64,000 bases of DNA from assembly GCA_963705955.1 (NCBI GenBank), contig CAVPLH010000006.1:620001-684000 (forward strand), given 5' to 3'. Every line of letters starts with the position of its first letter. Within the stretch, counting starts at the first letter, position 1. This DNA comes from WHSW01 sp963705955. GTDB lineage: Bacteria; Actinomycetota; Thermoleophilia; Solirubrobacterales; 70-9. The position numbers and the translations under genes were made by a program. Under the pieces are notes generated by a model that saw only the letters and a list, made by a program, of their open reading frames with translations, ran no database searches and was not told where the DNA came from. Positions 16,840 through 25,244 of the stretch are shown here, piece by piece.

Positions 16840-17190
16840 GTGAACTTGACCGAGGACCAAAAAGCAGCTCGCAGGAACACTCTGTTGGCGGCTGAGCGGA
16901 CCGAGCTCGCCTGGTGGCGCACAGGGCTCGCGGCTCTCGCGGTCGCCGTTGGGATCGGACGCCTTGCGCCCGAGCTGCAGAAGTCCGGGTCGACCTGGCC
17001 TTACGTCGTCGTCGGTGTCGGCTTCGCGCTCTATGGGATCGCACTCTTCACCCAGGGAACGATGCGTGGCCGCGAGGAGGCAGATGCGCTTGGTGGAGAG
17101 AAGCACGCCATGGACTGGCGCGCGGCAGCTCTCGCGGCCGCCGGCCCGGTGCTCGGGCTCGCGGTCGTCGCTCTGATCGCGCTGCAGTGA
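16840..17190 (+). CDS. DUF202 (YidH-like) membrane protein
   Basis: From the GTG at 16840 the product has 116 residues. NTLLAAERTELAWWRTGLAAL is the signature of DUF202 (the ERTxLAWxRT motif), followed by three predicted transmembrane helices (TGLAALAVAVGIG, PYVVVGVGFALYGIALF, AALAAAGPVLGLAVVALIAL). DUF202 proteins are small inner-membrane proteins of unknown role. The gene diverges from the UbiE-like methyltransferase. Confidence 0.82.
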   Translation: MNLTEDQKAARRNTLLAAERTELAWWRTGLAALAVAVGIGRLAPELQKSGSTWPYVVVGVGFALYGIALFTQGTMRGREEADALGGEKHAMDWRAAALAAAGPVLGLAVVALIALQ

Positions 17191-17262
17191 GGGAGCTCGG
17201 CCGGCCGACCCGCGGGAACGTCGCCAGGTTGGGATGGTGCCGGGTCTGGTGATCGACTCCGC

Positions 17263-18063
17263 TCAGGTGGCGTTCGAGGCGATCGCGTGGCCGTCGACGA
17301 TGCACTCGGACTGGGTCCCGGGGGCGGCCTCGTCGAGGATGACGAACTGCGCCGTGACCTTGTCGTGGATCCCGAATCCGGCGCCGTTGACGTAGACCAG
17401 GTTGATCACCTCGTCGCTGTCGCCGCCCAGCTTGGCGAGGATGTCGACGAGCCCGTCGGCCGTGTCGAAGTCCTCGTCGTCGAAGTAGCTGTCGTCGTCG
17501 CTCACGGCCAGCGTCGCGTTGTTGAGATCGGTGCTCGCCCGCAGAGTGAGATCACCCGTCGCGCCGTCGCACCTGAACTCGAGGTTCAGGTCGCCGAGGT
17601 TGCTGAACCCCGTCGCTCCGCCGCCGTTGCTGGCCTCGAACCCGATCGGGATGAAGCTCTGGTTGCCCGCCGTGAACGCGTTCGAGGCGTTCGTTGCGTT
17701 CGGCACCGTCGACAGGCTGGCCTCGTTGATCTCGGCGCCGCTCAGCGTCGAGCCGTTCGAAACGTCGCCGGCATCGAGCGAGTCGTCGTTGAACAGCGTC
17801 GCCTCGTCGACCTCGGCGGTGCCAAGCGAGCCGGTGTCGGCGACGTCGTCCCCGGTCAACCCGCCACCCGCCAGGCTGTCGTCGCGCACGTCGACGGACC
17901 GCACCTGGTTGTTGCCGATGTCGGCGGTCTTCACCTCGCCGTCGACGATGTCGGAGCTGAGGACGGTGTCGGCGGCGTAGGCGACGCCGCCCGAGAGGAC
18001 CAAGAACAAAGCGAGGACACCGGCCCATTGTGCGCGTAGGTGTCCGAGGATTCTGGCGAGCAT
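17263..18063 (-). CDS. secreted surface protein with VKTADIGNN segment
   Basis: The 266-residue protein starts with a signal peptide (GHLRAQWAGVLALFLVLSGG, cleavage near VAYAADT). SSDIVDGEVKTADIGNN and a low-complexity ladder of short beta-turn units follow (DDSLAGGG, GDDVADTGS, NEASLSTVPN). This architecture is common in exported Thermoleophilia proteins. The C-terminal 120 residues form a beta-rich domain (LNLEFRCDGATGDLTLRAS). A close relative lies next door at 18129, with a 46-bp identical DNA segment. It is probably a cell-surface or extracellular-matrix protein; no enzyme motif is seen. Confidence 0.8.
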   Translation of the reverse strand: MLARILGHLRAQWAGVLALFLVLSGGVAYAADTVLSSDIVDGEVKTADIGNNQVRSVDVRDDSLAGGGLTGDDVADTGSLGTAEVDEATLFNDDSLDAGDVSNGSTLSGAEINEASLSTVPNATNASNAFTAGNQSFIPIGFEASNGGGATGFSNLGDLNLEFRCDGATGDLTLRASTDLNNATLAVSDDDSYFDDEDFDTADGLVDILAKLGGDSDEVINLVYVNGAGFGIHDKVTAQFVILDEAAPGTQSECIVDGHAIASNAT

Positions 18064-18128
18064 CCGTGCCGCCCCCCTTCAATTCGGGATCGAGACCGGG
18101 GGATCCTAGCTGAAGACCACGGCGGCCC

Positions 18129-18719
18129 TCAGGGGATGACGATCGTGAAGTTCGCGTCCATGACGGTTTGCCCCTTTCCCGTTTCGATCTCAAACTCGGT
18201 TCCAACACAGGCCGAGTTGCTGAGACGCCACGTCGCCCAGGGATCACCGCTGCTGTCCATCGGCACGAGAAGGGCCAGGCTCGATGGGGCTGCGGCGTTG
18301 ATGCCATCGACCCCGACGCAGAACCGGCCCTCTCCGACATGCACGGCGTACGCGACTCGCTTGTCGCGAGTGATCGGGCAAAACTCCACCGGGTCCGCAC
18401 ACACGGCCCCGTCCACGACGGCGTAGGCCCGCGCCCCCCGCGCCGAGGCGGTGAGATCGCCGTCTCGGATCGAGCCGTCCGCCACCTCCGAGGAGCCGAT
18501 CGAGCTGCCCGCCACCTCCGAGGAGCCGACCGATCCCGCGCGCAGGTCGGCGGCCCTGATCTCGTTGTTGCCGATGTCGGCGGTCTTCACCTCGCCGTCG
18601 ACGATGTCGCTGCTGAAGACGGTGTTCGCCCCGTAGGCGACCCCGCCGCTGAGGACCAAGAACAACGCCAACGCTCCCATCCATTGGCCGCGGATGCTGG
18701 CGAACAGCTTCGAGAACAT
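18129..18719 (-). CDS. secreted surface protein, paralogue of the 17263 product
   Basis: 196 residues from the ATG at 18719. The N-terminus (FASIRGQWMGALALFLVLSG then GVAYGANTVFSSDIVDGEV) is nearly the same as in the neighbouring protein. Short repeats follow (GSVGSSEVAGSSIGSSEVAD) that look like a beta-ladder. The C-terminal domain differs and contains four Cys (CADPVEFC, RFCVGV, NSACVG), so the two proteins share an export and ladder module but display different heads. GAAGGGAG precedes the start. It is divergent from the gene at 18832. Confidence 0.8.
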   Translation of the reverse strand: MFSKLFASIRGQWMGALALFLVLSGGVAYGANTVFSSDIVDGEVKTADIGNNEIRAADLRAGSVGSSEVAGSSIGSSEVADGSIRDGDLTASARGARAYAVVDGAVCADPVEFCPITRDKRVAYAVHVGEGRFCVGVDGINAAAPSSLALLVPMDSSGDPWATWRLSNSACVGTEFEIETGKGQTVMDANFTIVIP

Positions 18720-18831
18720 TTGTCGGGCTCCCTTCTGTTGCCGAGACGCCTCCGACCCTCTCACGTCGCGGCGCAAAAGCAAACGGACGCGCAGGCGTCA
18801 GGCGCGGGCCGGCGGGGTAGCACGGCAGGTC

Positions 18832-19797
18832 ATGGAGGAGCTGTCTGCGACGCCCGAGGACCTGCCGGCGCTCGAGCTGCGCACGGTCCGCAGCCTCGAG
18901 GTCACGAGGCCCTCCGGCAGCGATCGCGCGCCCTGCATCCAATCGGCTTCGGCGGTGGTCCGGCGCGGCGACTTCGCCTACGTGATCGGCGACGACGAGC
19001 TCGACCTCGCCGTGTTCACGGTCTCGTCGACCGAGCCCGGCGAGCTGCGCGCCGCGCTGCCCGGGCAGCTCTCCGACGACGTCGACTCGCGGCAGCGCGA
19101 GAAGCCCGACATGGAGGCGTTGTCGATCCTGCCGCCGTTCGAGGGCGCCGCTTACGGCTCCATCCTCGGGCTCGGCTCGGGCTCGAGCGACTCCGGCAGC
19201 CGCGACCGCGGCTTCTCCTGGCATCTGGCCGCCGACGGGTCGCTCGATGGCGAGCCCGCGGTGATCGACCTGCACCCGCTCTACGAGATGCTGCGAGGAG
19301 AGATCGAGAAGCTCAACATCGAGGGCGCCGCGGTGCTCGGCGATCGCTTCTGGCTCTTTCATCGTGGCAACGAGGACGGTCGCAACGTGGTCGCCGAGCT
19401 CGCCCTCGGCGAGGTGATGGGCTCGCTGACCGGCGATCTCGCGATCGACGCGCAGGAGCTGCGCGCGATCCGCTCCTACGACCTCGGGGAGCTTGGCGGC
19501 ACGGCCCTGTGCTTCAGCGACGCAACCCCGCTGACCGCCGACGAGATCGTCTTCACCGCCTCGGCCGAGGGGACCGACGGTGAGATCGGGGGATCGGTCG
19601 TCGGCACGATCTCCGACTCGGGCCGGGTCCGCCGGCTACGAAAGATCGACGAACGCTGGAAGGTCGAGGGAGTCCACGCCTCGATCGACACCGGGGTGAT
19701 CGACTTCGTCTTCGTCTGCGACCAGGACTCCGATGCCGAACCGTCACCGCTGCTCTCGGCGACGATGCCCGCCGAGGAGGGCATCGAACCGGAGTGA
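18832..19797 (+). CDS. beta-propeller-like protein (DUF6929 type)
   Basis: 321 residues from the ATG at 18832, with GGCAGG before it. The sequence is a run of beta blades: SASAVVRRGDFAYVIGDDE, LDLAVFTVSSTEPGE, SILPPFEGAAYGSILGLGSG, VLGDRFWLFHRGNEDGRN and KIDERWKVEGVHA. It resembles the DUF6929-like propellers that are usually cytoplasmic and uncharacterised; that assignment is from memory of the pattern and moderate. No signal peptide is visible from this start. The protein is acidic and Ser-rich around residues 120-130. Confidence 0.7.
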   Translation: MEELSATPEDLPALELRTVRSLEVTRPSGSDRAPCIQSASAVVRRGDFAYVIGDDELDLAVFTVSSTEPGELRAALPGQLSDDVDSRQREKPDMEALSILPPFEGAAYGSILGLGSGSSDSGSRDRGFSWHLAADGSLDGEPAVIDLHPLYEMLRGEIEKLNIEGAAVLGDRFWLFHRGNEDGRNVVAELALGEVMGSLTGDLAIDAQELRAIRSYDLGELGGTALCFSDATPLTADEIVFTASAEGTDGEIGGSVVGTISDSGRVRRLRKIDERWKVEGVHASIDTGVIDFVFVCDQDSDAEPSPLLSATMPAEEGIEPE

Positions 19798-19810
19798 CCG
19801 GACCGCGATC

Positions 19811-20257
19811 TCACGCGGGCGAGCCGGCCTCCAGGGTGCGCTCGAGGTTGTCGAAGCAGTTGCTCCAGCCGTACTCGTGCGAGCGCACCGCCTCCTCGTC
19901 CCAGAGGCCGCTGTGGGTGAAGCGGACGGTGGTGACGCCGTCGGCCTCCTCGAACTCGATCTCGATCAGCGTCTCGTGCGGCTCGTCGTCCCAGACCCAG
20001 GTGAACGCGAGGCGGGCCGGGGGATCGACCTCGGTGTAGTGACCGCCGCCGCCGTGCTCGGCGTCCTTGCCTGGATCGCGCATCACCACCCGGACCGCGC
20101 CGCCGACGCGCAGGTCCACCTCTGCCTCGGTCGTCTCCCAGTCGTGCTCGCCGTGCCACCAGCGGCGCATCACCTCCTCGGTCGTGAACGCGTCGAAGAC
20201 CCGCTCGACGGGCGCCGCATAGGTGCGCTTCATGCCGAGGCTCGTCTTCGCGCTCAC
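19811..20257 (-). CDS. SRPBCC / AHSA1-domain protein
   Basis: 148 residues starting with a GTG at 20257 that overlaps the stop of the preceding small gene by 4 nt. KRTYAAPVERVFDAFTTEEV, RWWHGEHDWETTEAEVDLRV, GGGGHYTEVDPPARLAFTWV and GWSNCFDNLERTLEA give the full AHSA1 (activator of Hsp90 ATPase homologue) helix-grip fold. Bacterial members bind hydrophobic ligands or act in stress responses and are often paired with an ArsR regulator, as here. It is the last gene of the four-gene operon 21364-19811. Confidence 0.9.
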   Translation of the reverse strand: MSAKTSLGMKRTYAAPVERVFDAFTTEEVMRRWWHGEHDWETTEAEVDLRVGGAVRVVMRDPGKDAEHGGGGHYTEVDPPARLAFTWVWDDEPHETLIEIEFEEADGVTTVRFTHSGLWDEEAVRSHEYGWSNCFDNLERTLEAGSPA

Positions 20258-20385
20258 TTCCCCTGCTCCCGTCGGCGTCGCAGGCGCAGCATCATCCAGC
20301 CGCGCGCGACCAGCAGGCCGGCGGCCCCGCCCGTCAGCGTCGGCAGCATCTCCTCGAGCGGCACGCCTCCGACGTGGGCGATCAC
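20254..20385 (-). CDS. 43-residue membrane-anchored protein in the ArsR operon
   Basis: A short frame from the GTG at 20385 to the TGA at 20254. Its start overlaps the DUF899 stop by 4 nt (GTGA) and its stop overlaps the SRPBCC start by 4 nt (GTGA). This double overlap, repeated at every junction of the operon, is strong evidence that it is translated. The peptide has one hydrophobic helix (LTGGAAGLLVARGWMML) and a very basic tail (RLRRRREQGK), so it probably sits in the membrane with the tail inside. No known family is seen. Confidence 0.65.
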   Translation of the reverse strand: MIAHVGGVPLEEMLPTLTGGAAGLLVARGWMMLRLRRRREQGK

Positions 20386-21053
20386 GCGTCGACCCCGTAC
20401 TCGTCGTGGCGTCGCCACCACCGATACGGCGGCGTCTGCGGGTAGCCCTCCGGCGAGTCCTCCCACTCCTCCTGGCGCCCGAGCGCGGTGATGTCGAGGT
20501 AGCTCCAGGTGCTGCCCATCGCCTCGTCGCCGCGGTTGTCGATGAAGTAGGTGCGGAAGATCCGCTCACCGTCGCGGAAGAAGGCGTTCGTGCCGTGCCA
20601 CTCGCGGACGCCGAAGTCGGTGTCGAAGTCGTCGGTGATCGTGTACCAGGGCATCTCCCAGCCCATCCGCGCCTTGAGGCGCTCGATCTCGGGCTGCGGC
20701 GCGCGTGAGACGAACGCGAGCGTCGTGTCGCGAGCGTTCAGGTGCGCGGGGTGGGCGACCTGGTCGGCCACGAACGAGCAGCCGGGGCAGCCCTTCTCGG
20801 GCCAGCCGTCGACGTCGGGGTCGAAGAAGAAGCGGTAGACGACCAGTTGGCGGCGGCCGTCGAAGACATCGTGCAGGCTCGCCGGGCCGTCCGGGCCCTC
20901 GAACGCGTACTCCTTCTCGACGGCCGTCCAGGGCATCCGGCGGCGCTCGGCGGCGAGCGCGTCGCGGGCGCGGGTGTGCGCCTTCTCCTTGACCAGCATT
21001 TCGTCGCGGGCGGCCTGCCACTCCTGCGGCGAGACGATCGGCTGCATGTTCAT
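20382..21053 (-). CDS. DUF899 thioredoxin-like protein
   Basis: The 223-residue protein matches the DUF899 family: LVKEKAHTRARDALAAERRR, VEKEYAFEGPDGPASLHDVF, LVVYRFFFDP, GCPGCSFVADQVAHPAHLN and YFIDNRGDEAMGSTWSYLD. DUF899 has a thioredoxin-like fold, and the CPGC here could be redox active. Its biochemical role is not settled. ATGA overlap with arsR upstream and GTGA overlap with the small gene downstream place it as the second gene of a tightly coupled operon. Confidence 0.9.
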   Translation of the reverse strand: MNMQPIVSPQEWQAARDEMLVKEKAHTRARDALAAERRRMPWTAVEKEYAFEGPDGPASLHDVFDGRRQLVVYRFFFDPDVDGWPEKGCPGCSFVADQVAHPAHLNARDTTLAFVSRAPQPEIERLKARMGWEMPWYTITDDFDTDFGVREWHGTNAFFRDGERIFRTYFIDNRGDEAMGSTWSYLDITALGRQEEWEDSPEGYPQTPPYRWWRRHDEYGVDA

Positions 21054-21364
21054 TTCGACTCCTCCTCGTTCAGATACTCATCGACGACATCGAACAGGCG
21101 CCCCCAGAGGGCGCGCTGGCGATCCATCCACTCGGCCGCTTCCCTGAGCGCATCGAGCTCGAGCGAGAGGCGATGCGTCCGGCCCTCGACCACGCGGGTG
21201 ACCACGCCGGTCTCCTCGAGCACCTTCAGGTGCTTCGAGATCGCCGGCTTCGAGACCCCGAAACCGCTCGTGGCCTCGGCGACGGTCGCCGGGCCCGCTG
21301 CGAGGTGCTCGACGATGCCCCTGCGGATCGGGTGCGAAAGCGCCTTGAACGGATCGTTAACCAT
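21050..21364 (-). CDS. ArsR-family transcriptional regulator
   Basis: 104 residues. DPFKALSHPIRRGIVEHLAA is the typical ArsR opening. GVSKPAISKHLKVLEETGVV is the winged-helix recognition region and EGRTHRLSLE the wing. No metal-binding Cys cluster is visible, so it belongs with the non-metal ArsR proteins that accompany SRPBCC genes. The ATG at 21364 lies inside a 24-bp palindrome, which implies autorepression by occlusion of the start site. It leads a four-gene operon with DUF899, a small membrane protein and SRPBCC. Confidence 0.92.
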   Translation of the reverse strand: MVNDPFKALSHPIRRGIVEHLAAGPATVAEATSGFGVSKPAISKHLKVLEETGVVTRVVEGRTHRLSLELDALREAAEWMDRQRALWGRLFDVVDEYLNEEESK

Positions 21365-21376
21365 ATAGTTAACGAT
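21353..21376. promoter_or_regulatory. 24-bp palindromic operator over the arsR start codon
   Basis: ATCGTTAAC and GTTAACGAT are exact inverted repeats separated by 6 bp (CATATA on the plus strand). The arsR ATG falls in the spacer. The site is AT-rich against a GC-rich background, and a dimeric ArsR protein would fit it. Autoregulation is inferred. Confidence 0.75.
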
Positions 21377-21411
21377 ATCAGACGGCCTGCTGCCGGCTCG
21401 GCGTGGTCGGG

Positions 21412-21816
21412 CTACTCCGGTGGGCGGGCGGCCGCGAGGGCGTCTTCTCGGTCCGAGTAGACCTTGAAGCGGACGAGCCGCCCGCTGCTGAACGTGCATT
21501 CGTGGGCGGTGCGGCGCTCCACCGGAACCCCGCTCCCGACCCCCGTTGCGGTGGCGCGCACGAAGACGAGCACCCGCTCGCCGTCGACGTCGAGGAAGCG
21601 TTCCGGGTCGAAGTGCAGGGCGTCCCACGGCCAGTTCGCAGCGATCCGACGGACCCCGTCGATCCCTCTGACCACCGGCCCATCCGGGTAGGCGTCCGTG
21701 AAATCGAACTCGGTGTCGGGTGTCGCAAGCTCGGCGAGCGCCGTCAGTAGATCGGGGTCGAGGGGCAGCGTGCGGCAGTAGATCCGGCGGACGATCTCGA
21801 GGCTCTGCTCCGGCAT
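21412..21816 (-). CDS. SnoaL-like protein
   Basis: 134 residues from the ATG at 21816, with GGCGGTGAG upstream. LEIVRRIYCRTLPLDPDLL, EFDFTDAYPDGPVVRGIDGV and GERVLVFVRATATGVGSG followed by CTFSSGRLVRFKVYSDRED give the SnoaL cone fold with the usual closing strand RLVRFKVY. The reaction is unknown. It lies behind the ArsR operon on the same strand but is separated from it by the operator region. Confidence 0.85.
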   Translation of the reverse strand: MPEQSLEIVRRIYCRTLPLDPDLLTALAELATPDTEFDFTDAYPDGPVVRGIDGVRRIAANWPWDALHFDPERFLDVDGERVLVFVRATATGVGSGVPVERRTAHECTFSSGRLVRFKVYSDREDALAAARPPE

Positions 21817-21929
21817 CTCACCGCCAAGTATCGCCCGAGCGCGCGCTGCAACGCGCGGCGCGATGATTTCGGGTCGATCGGCCGGTCTGTAGGACGGGCT
21901 TTGTCTGCAACGAGGAGAGGTGACTGCTG

Positions 21930-22526
21930 ATGACCAAGGTTCTCGCCGCAATCACGACATCGGTCGACGGCTACATCACGGGGCCGAACGACGGCCCTGG
22001 CAAGGGCCTCGGCGACGGCGGCGAGCGGCTGCACTACTGGGTGTTCGGCGGGCCCTGGACGTATGCCGACGAGCCGCGAGGCGAGCCGGTCGGCGAGGAC
22101 GCAGCGTGGCTGAGCGAGGCGATCTCCAGGGTGGGCGCCGTCGTCGGGGGACGGAGCACGTACGAGGCGGCTCGACACTGGGGCGACGAGAACCCATTCG
22201 GCGTGCCGTTCTTCATCGTCACGCACCGGCCCGACGAGGAGCCTGAGGGTGGGGCCTTCAGGTTCGTCTCGGGCGTCGAGGCGGCGGTCGAGCGCGCGAT
22301 CGAAGCGGCGGACGGCAAGGACGTCCACGTGATGGGCGGAGCCGACACGATTCGTCAGGCGCTCGAGGCCGGGATCGTCGACGAGCTGACGATCATCATC
22401 GCGCCGGTCGTGCTCGGCGGCGGCAAGGCACTGTTCGACGGGTTCACGCAACCGCTCGAGCTCGAGCACATCGGGGTCCGGCAGTCGTCCCTCGCCACCT
22501 TCATCGATTACCGGGTCAAGCGGTGA
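21930..22526 (+). CDS. dihydrofolate reductase-family (RibD C-terminal-like) protein
   Basis: The 198-residue protein has the RibD_C/DHFR-like fold: KVLAAITTSVDGYITGPND, VGAVVGGRSTYEAARHWGDE, FFIVTHRPDEEPEGG, VHVMGGADTIRQALEAGIVD and LTIIIAPVVLGGGKALFDG. MGGADTI is the NADPH-binding glycine segment. Stand-alone members are common in actinobacteria, reduce small substrates or only bind NADPH, and are not true folate reductases. GAGGAGAGGTG precedes the ATG. Confidence 0.88.
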   Translation: MTKVLAAITTSVDGYITGPNDGPGKGLGDGGERLHYWVFGGPWTYADEPRGEPVGEDAAWLSEAISRVGAVVGGRSTYEAARHWGDENPFGVPFFIVTHRPDEEPEGGAFRFVSGVEAAVERAIEAADGKDVHVMGGADTIRQALEAGIVDELTIIIAPVVLGGGKALFDGFTQPLELEHIGVRQSSLATFIDYRVKR

Positions 22527-22551
22527 ATCGCGGGCTACCGATAGACGAAGC

Positions 22552-23177
22552 TCACAAGTCCGCGCACTGACCGACCTTCTGCCCGGTGACGACGTTCGGC
22601 TCGCCCTCCGAGTCGCCGACCTGAGGAGCGGGGGAGTCGTCGTGGCACATGAGGCTGCCGAAGATCGTGTTCGTGACGTACTCGTTCGCGTCCAGGTCGT
22701 CCATCACGTTGTTGCTGAGGTTCACCGTGCCGTGAACCGTGTTGCGGATGAACCGAGCCAGAACCCCGAGTAGCCGTCGATCGTCGCCCCGCCGCGGATC
22801 ACGTTGTCCTCGACGGTCGAGAAGAAGCCGCTGCCGCCGCGCATCGTCACGCCGCCGCTGACGTGAGCGAAGTGCACCTGCAGTGAGGCGGGCGAGCTCG
22901 CCCGGATCCCGCCGCGGATCGTGCCGGTGTCGGTGCCCTCCTCGCTTCCGAGCACGAAGGTCGCACCTTCCCCGACCCGGATCCCGCCGCGGACGTCGAT
23001 CGTCGCCTCTGTCCCGTCGCAGGCAGCGCCCGCCGGCACGACCAGCATGTGGTAGTCGCCCGAGTCGAGCGTGCCGGTGCAGGTCGTCGCCGGACCTGCG
23101 GCGAAGGCAGTTGAAGGTCCCGCCGCCAGCGCCGTGATAGCGAGAACGCCAACGATCACCAGTCCGAGCTTGCGCAT
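22552..23177 (-). CDS. secreted right-handed-helix-type protein, one frameshift
   Basis: From the ATG at 23177 (GGAGGAGAC upstream) a signal peptide (MRKLGLVIVGVLAITALAAG, cleavage near AFAAG) leads into CTGTLDSGDYHMLVVPAGAA and a ladder of short strands (GGIRVGEGATFVLGSEEG, GTIRGGIRASSPASLQVHF, GGATIDGYSGFW). The frame breaks near 22758. Restoring one base after CTCGG resumes at FIRNTVHGTVNLSNNVMDDL and continues to VVTGQKVGQCADL with a stop at 22552. The complete product is about 208 residues and resembles a family of small exported parallel-beta proteins common in Thermoleophilia. The break is probably a lost G in a short run. Confidence 0.72.
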
Positions 23178-23262
23178 GTCTCCTCCGAAGGTCGGTGCCG
23201 ATCCGCCGGAGATTCTCACATAGGTTGCGCTCGCGGGCCGCGGTCGGTTAGGGTCGGAACGG

Positions 23263-24243
23263 ATGACACGCAGGAGGCGTGCACTCGGGGTATGGATGGC
23301 CATCGCCGTTGCGGCGCTTCTCGCCGCGGCTCCCGCCGGTGCGACCTTCCCGGGGAGCAACGGGCGGATCGCCTTCTCCCAGTCCGACCTCGTGGCTCCG
23401 ATCGGCGGCGAGGGGGGCAACCTCTCGGCTCACTCCCAGGTGTTCACGATCAACCCCGACGGCAGCGGACTGGCGCAGCTCACCAACGTCGCCGCCGACC
23501 AGGCCGCCGGCTCGCCGGACTTCTCGCCCGACGGCGAGCGGATCGTCTACGAGAGCAACGAGTCGGGGAGCTTCCAGATCTGGGTCATGGACGCGAGCGG
23601 CAGCAACCAGACGCAGCTCACCGACCGTGACGGTTTCGAGAACTTCCAGCCGAGCTTCTCGCCCGACGGCAGCAAGATCGTCTTCAGCCGTTGCGGCGAG
23701 CCGTTCGGATTCATCGCCTACTGCGACGTCGGCGTGATCAACGCCGACGGCACGGGTCTCCACTCGCTGCCCCGGGGCGGCCACTGGGTCAACAATCGCC
23801 CCGTCTACTCGCCCGACGGCCAGCAGATCGCGTTCAGCAGCGACCGCGGCGGGCGCCAGTCGGCGGTCTTCGTGATGAACGCCGACGGCTCGTCACGGCA
23901 GCGCCTCACCCCGACCAAGCTGCGTGCCTTCTGGCCCGACTGGTCGCCCGACGGCGAGAAGATCCTGTTCTCCGATCACTGCTGTCTTCCGCACTCGAAC
24001 CTGTGGACGGTGCGGCCGGACGGCAGCGACCGCACCCGGCTGACCGACGTCGCGACCGAGCGGGACGCGGCGTTCGCGACCTTCTCGCCCGACGGGACGA
24101 GGATCGTCACCTTCTACAGTCGCGGCTGCGGCGCTTCCGGCTGCCACCACCTCTTCACCCTCGACGCGAACGGCTCGGACTTCCAGAAGGTCGTTACCGG
24201 GGTCCCCGACACCTTCCTCAGCGACTGGGGCCCGGGGGGCTGA
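23263..24243 (+). CDS. secreted TolB-like beta-propeller
   Basis: 326 residues with a signal peptide (MTRRRRALGVWMAIAVAALL, cleavage near APAGA) and six PD40/TolB-type blades, each with a variant of INPDGSGLAQLT followed by FSPDGERIVYES. WSPDGEKILF, FSPDGTRIV and VMNADGSSRQRLT are further examples. These propellers usually bind peptides, sugars or other proteins outside the membrane. A homologue follows at 24247, so the pair arose by tandem duplication. No Tol-Pal genes are nearby, and a TolB function in the proteobacterial sense is not implied. Confidence 0.88.
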   Translation: MTRRRRALGVWMAIAVAALLAAAPAGATFPGSNGRIAFSQSDLVAPIGGEGGNLSAHSQVFTINPDGSGLAQLTNVAADQAAGSPDFSPDGERIVYESNESGSFQIWVMDASGSNQTQLTDRDGFENFQPSFSPDGSKIVFSRCGEPFGFIAYCDVGVINADGTGLHSLPRGGHWVNNRPVYSPDGQQIAFSSDRGGRQSAVFVMNADGSSRQRLTPTKLRAFWPDWSPDGEKILFSDHCCLPHSNLWTVRPDGSDRTRLTDVATERDAAFATFSPDGTRIVTFYSRGCGASGCHHLFTLDANGSDFQKVVTGVPDTFLSDWGPGG

Positions 24244-24246
24244 GCG

Positions 24247-25228
24247 GTGGCGATCCGACGCCGGCTCACGGTCCTCGTTCCTGATCGCGATCGCCGCGCT
24301 GGTGGCGCTCGGCGGCACCTCCGCCGAGGCGACGTACCCGGGACCGAACGGGAGGATCGCCTTCTCGGATTACGTCAGCGGCCAGATCTACGCCGTCAAC
24401 CCCGACGGGAGCGGTCTCGCGCAGCTCACCGACCTCGACTCGCACCACGCCGCCGACCATCCGAGTTGGTCTGCGGACGGGACGCGGATCCTCTTCAACG
24501 TGTTCCGGTTCAACCCGGACGACGACCACTCGAGGATCTGGATCATGGACGCCGACGGCTCGCACCAAAGCCAGGTCGCCAGCGAGACGCCGGGCTTCCG
24601 CGACTACGCGCCGAAGTTCACGCCCGACGGCAGCGAGATCGTCTTCAGCCGCTGCCAGCCGGACGACGGTGTCTGCGCGATCTGGGAGATGCGCTCCGAC
24701 GGCACCCACAAGCAGGCGCTGACGCCCTTCGTCCACGACGAGACGAACGAGATCATCGACTTCGTCCCCTCGGTGTCGCCGGATGGCACCCAGATCGCCT
24801 TCGGGCGCTTCGCCGATGGCGGCTTCGTCGGCCGCATCTTCGTCATGAACGCCGACGGCAGCGATCCACATTCGATCACGCCGCCACGCTTCGAGGGCTT
24901 TGCCCCGGACTGGGCGCCCGACGGCCAGCGGCTCACCTTCAGCAGCTACGTGGCGCGCCTCGGATCGGCCGTATTCTCGTTGCGGCCCGACGGGACGGAC
25001 ATCGAGCAGCTGACCGAGAACAACTTCCCGTTCAACGACTTCAACTCCGTCTACTCGCCGCGCGGCAACCGGATCGCCTTCTCCAGCGACCGCAAGTTTC
25101 CCGATCTGTGCTGCGAAGACCTGTTCGCGATGCGCGCTGCCGGCGGGGCGGGGCACGCGCTCGGCGTCGGGCTCTCGCCGCCGGGGATCATCAACCCGGC
25201 CTGGGGATCCGCCCCGCTGGTTCCCTGA
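24247..25228 (+). CDS. secreted TolB-like beta-propeller, paralogue; signal peptide split by a frameshift
   Basis: The blades (VNPDGSGLAQLTDLD, WSADGTRILFN, FTPDGSEIVFSRC, VSPDGTQIAFGRF, WAPDGQRLTFSSY) match the neighbour at 23263. The frame containing them opens at a GTG at 24302, which would give a truncated signal peptide. A better start is the GTG at 24247 in another frame (VAIRRRLTVL). Dropping one base near 24282 joins it to FLIAIAALVALGGTSAEA and completes a normal signal peptide. I therefore read one gene of about 326 residues with a single-base insertion. Confidence 0.8.
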
Positions 25229-25244
25229 GCGCGGCGGTCGCGGC

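Noticed and set aside
23263..25228. TolB of a Tol-Pal system
   Set aside because: The propellers are secreted, tandem, without the TolB N-terminal domain, and no tolQRA or pal genes are present.
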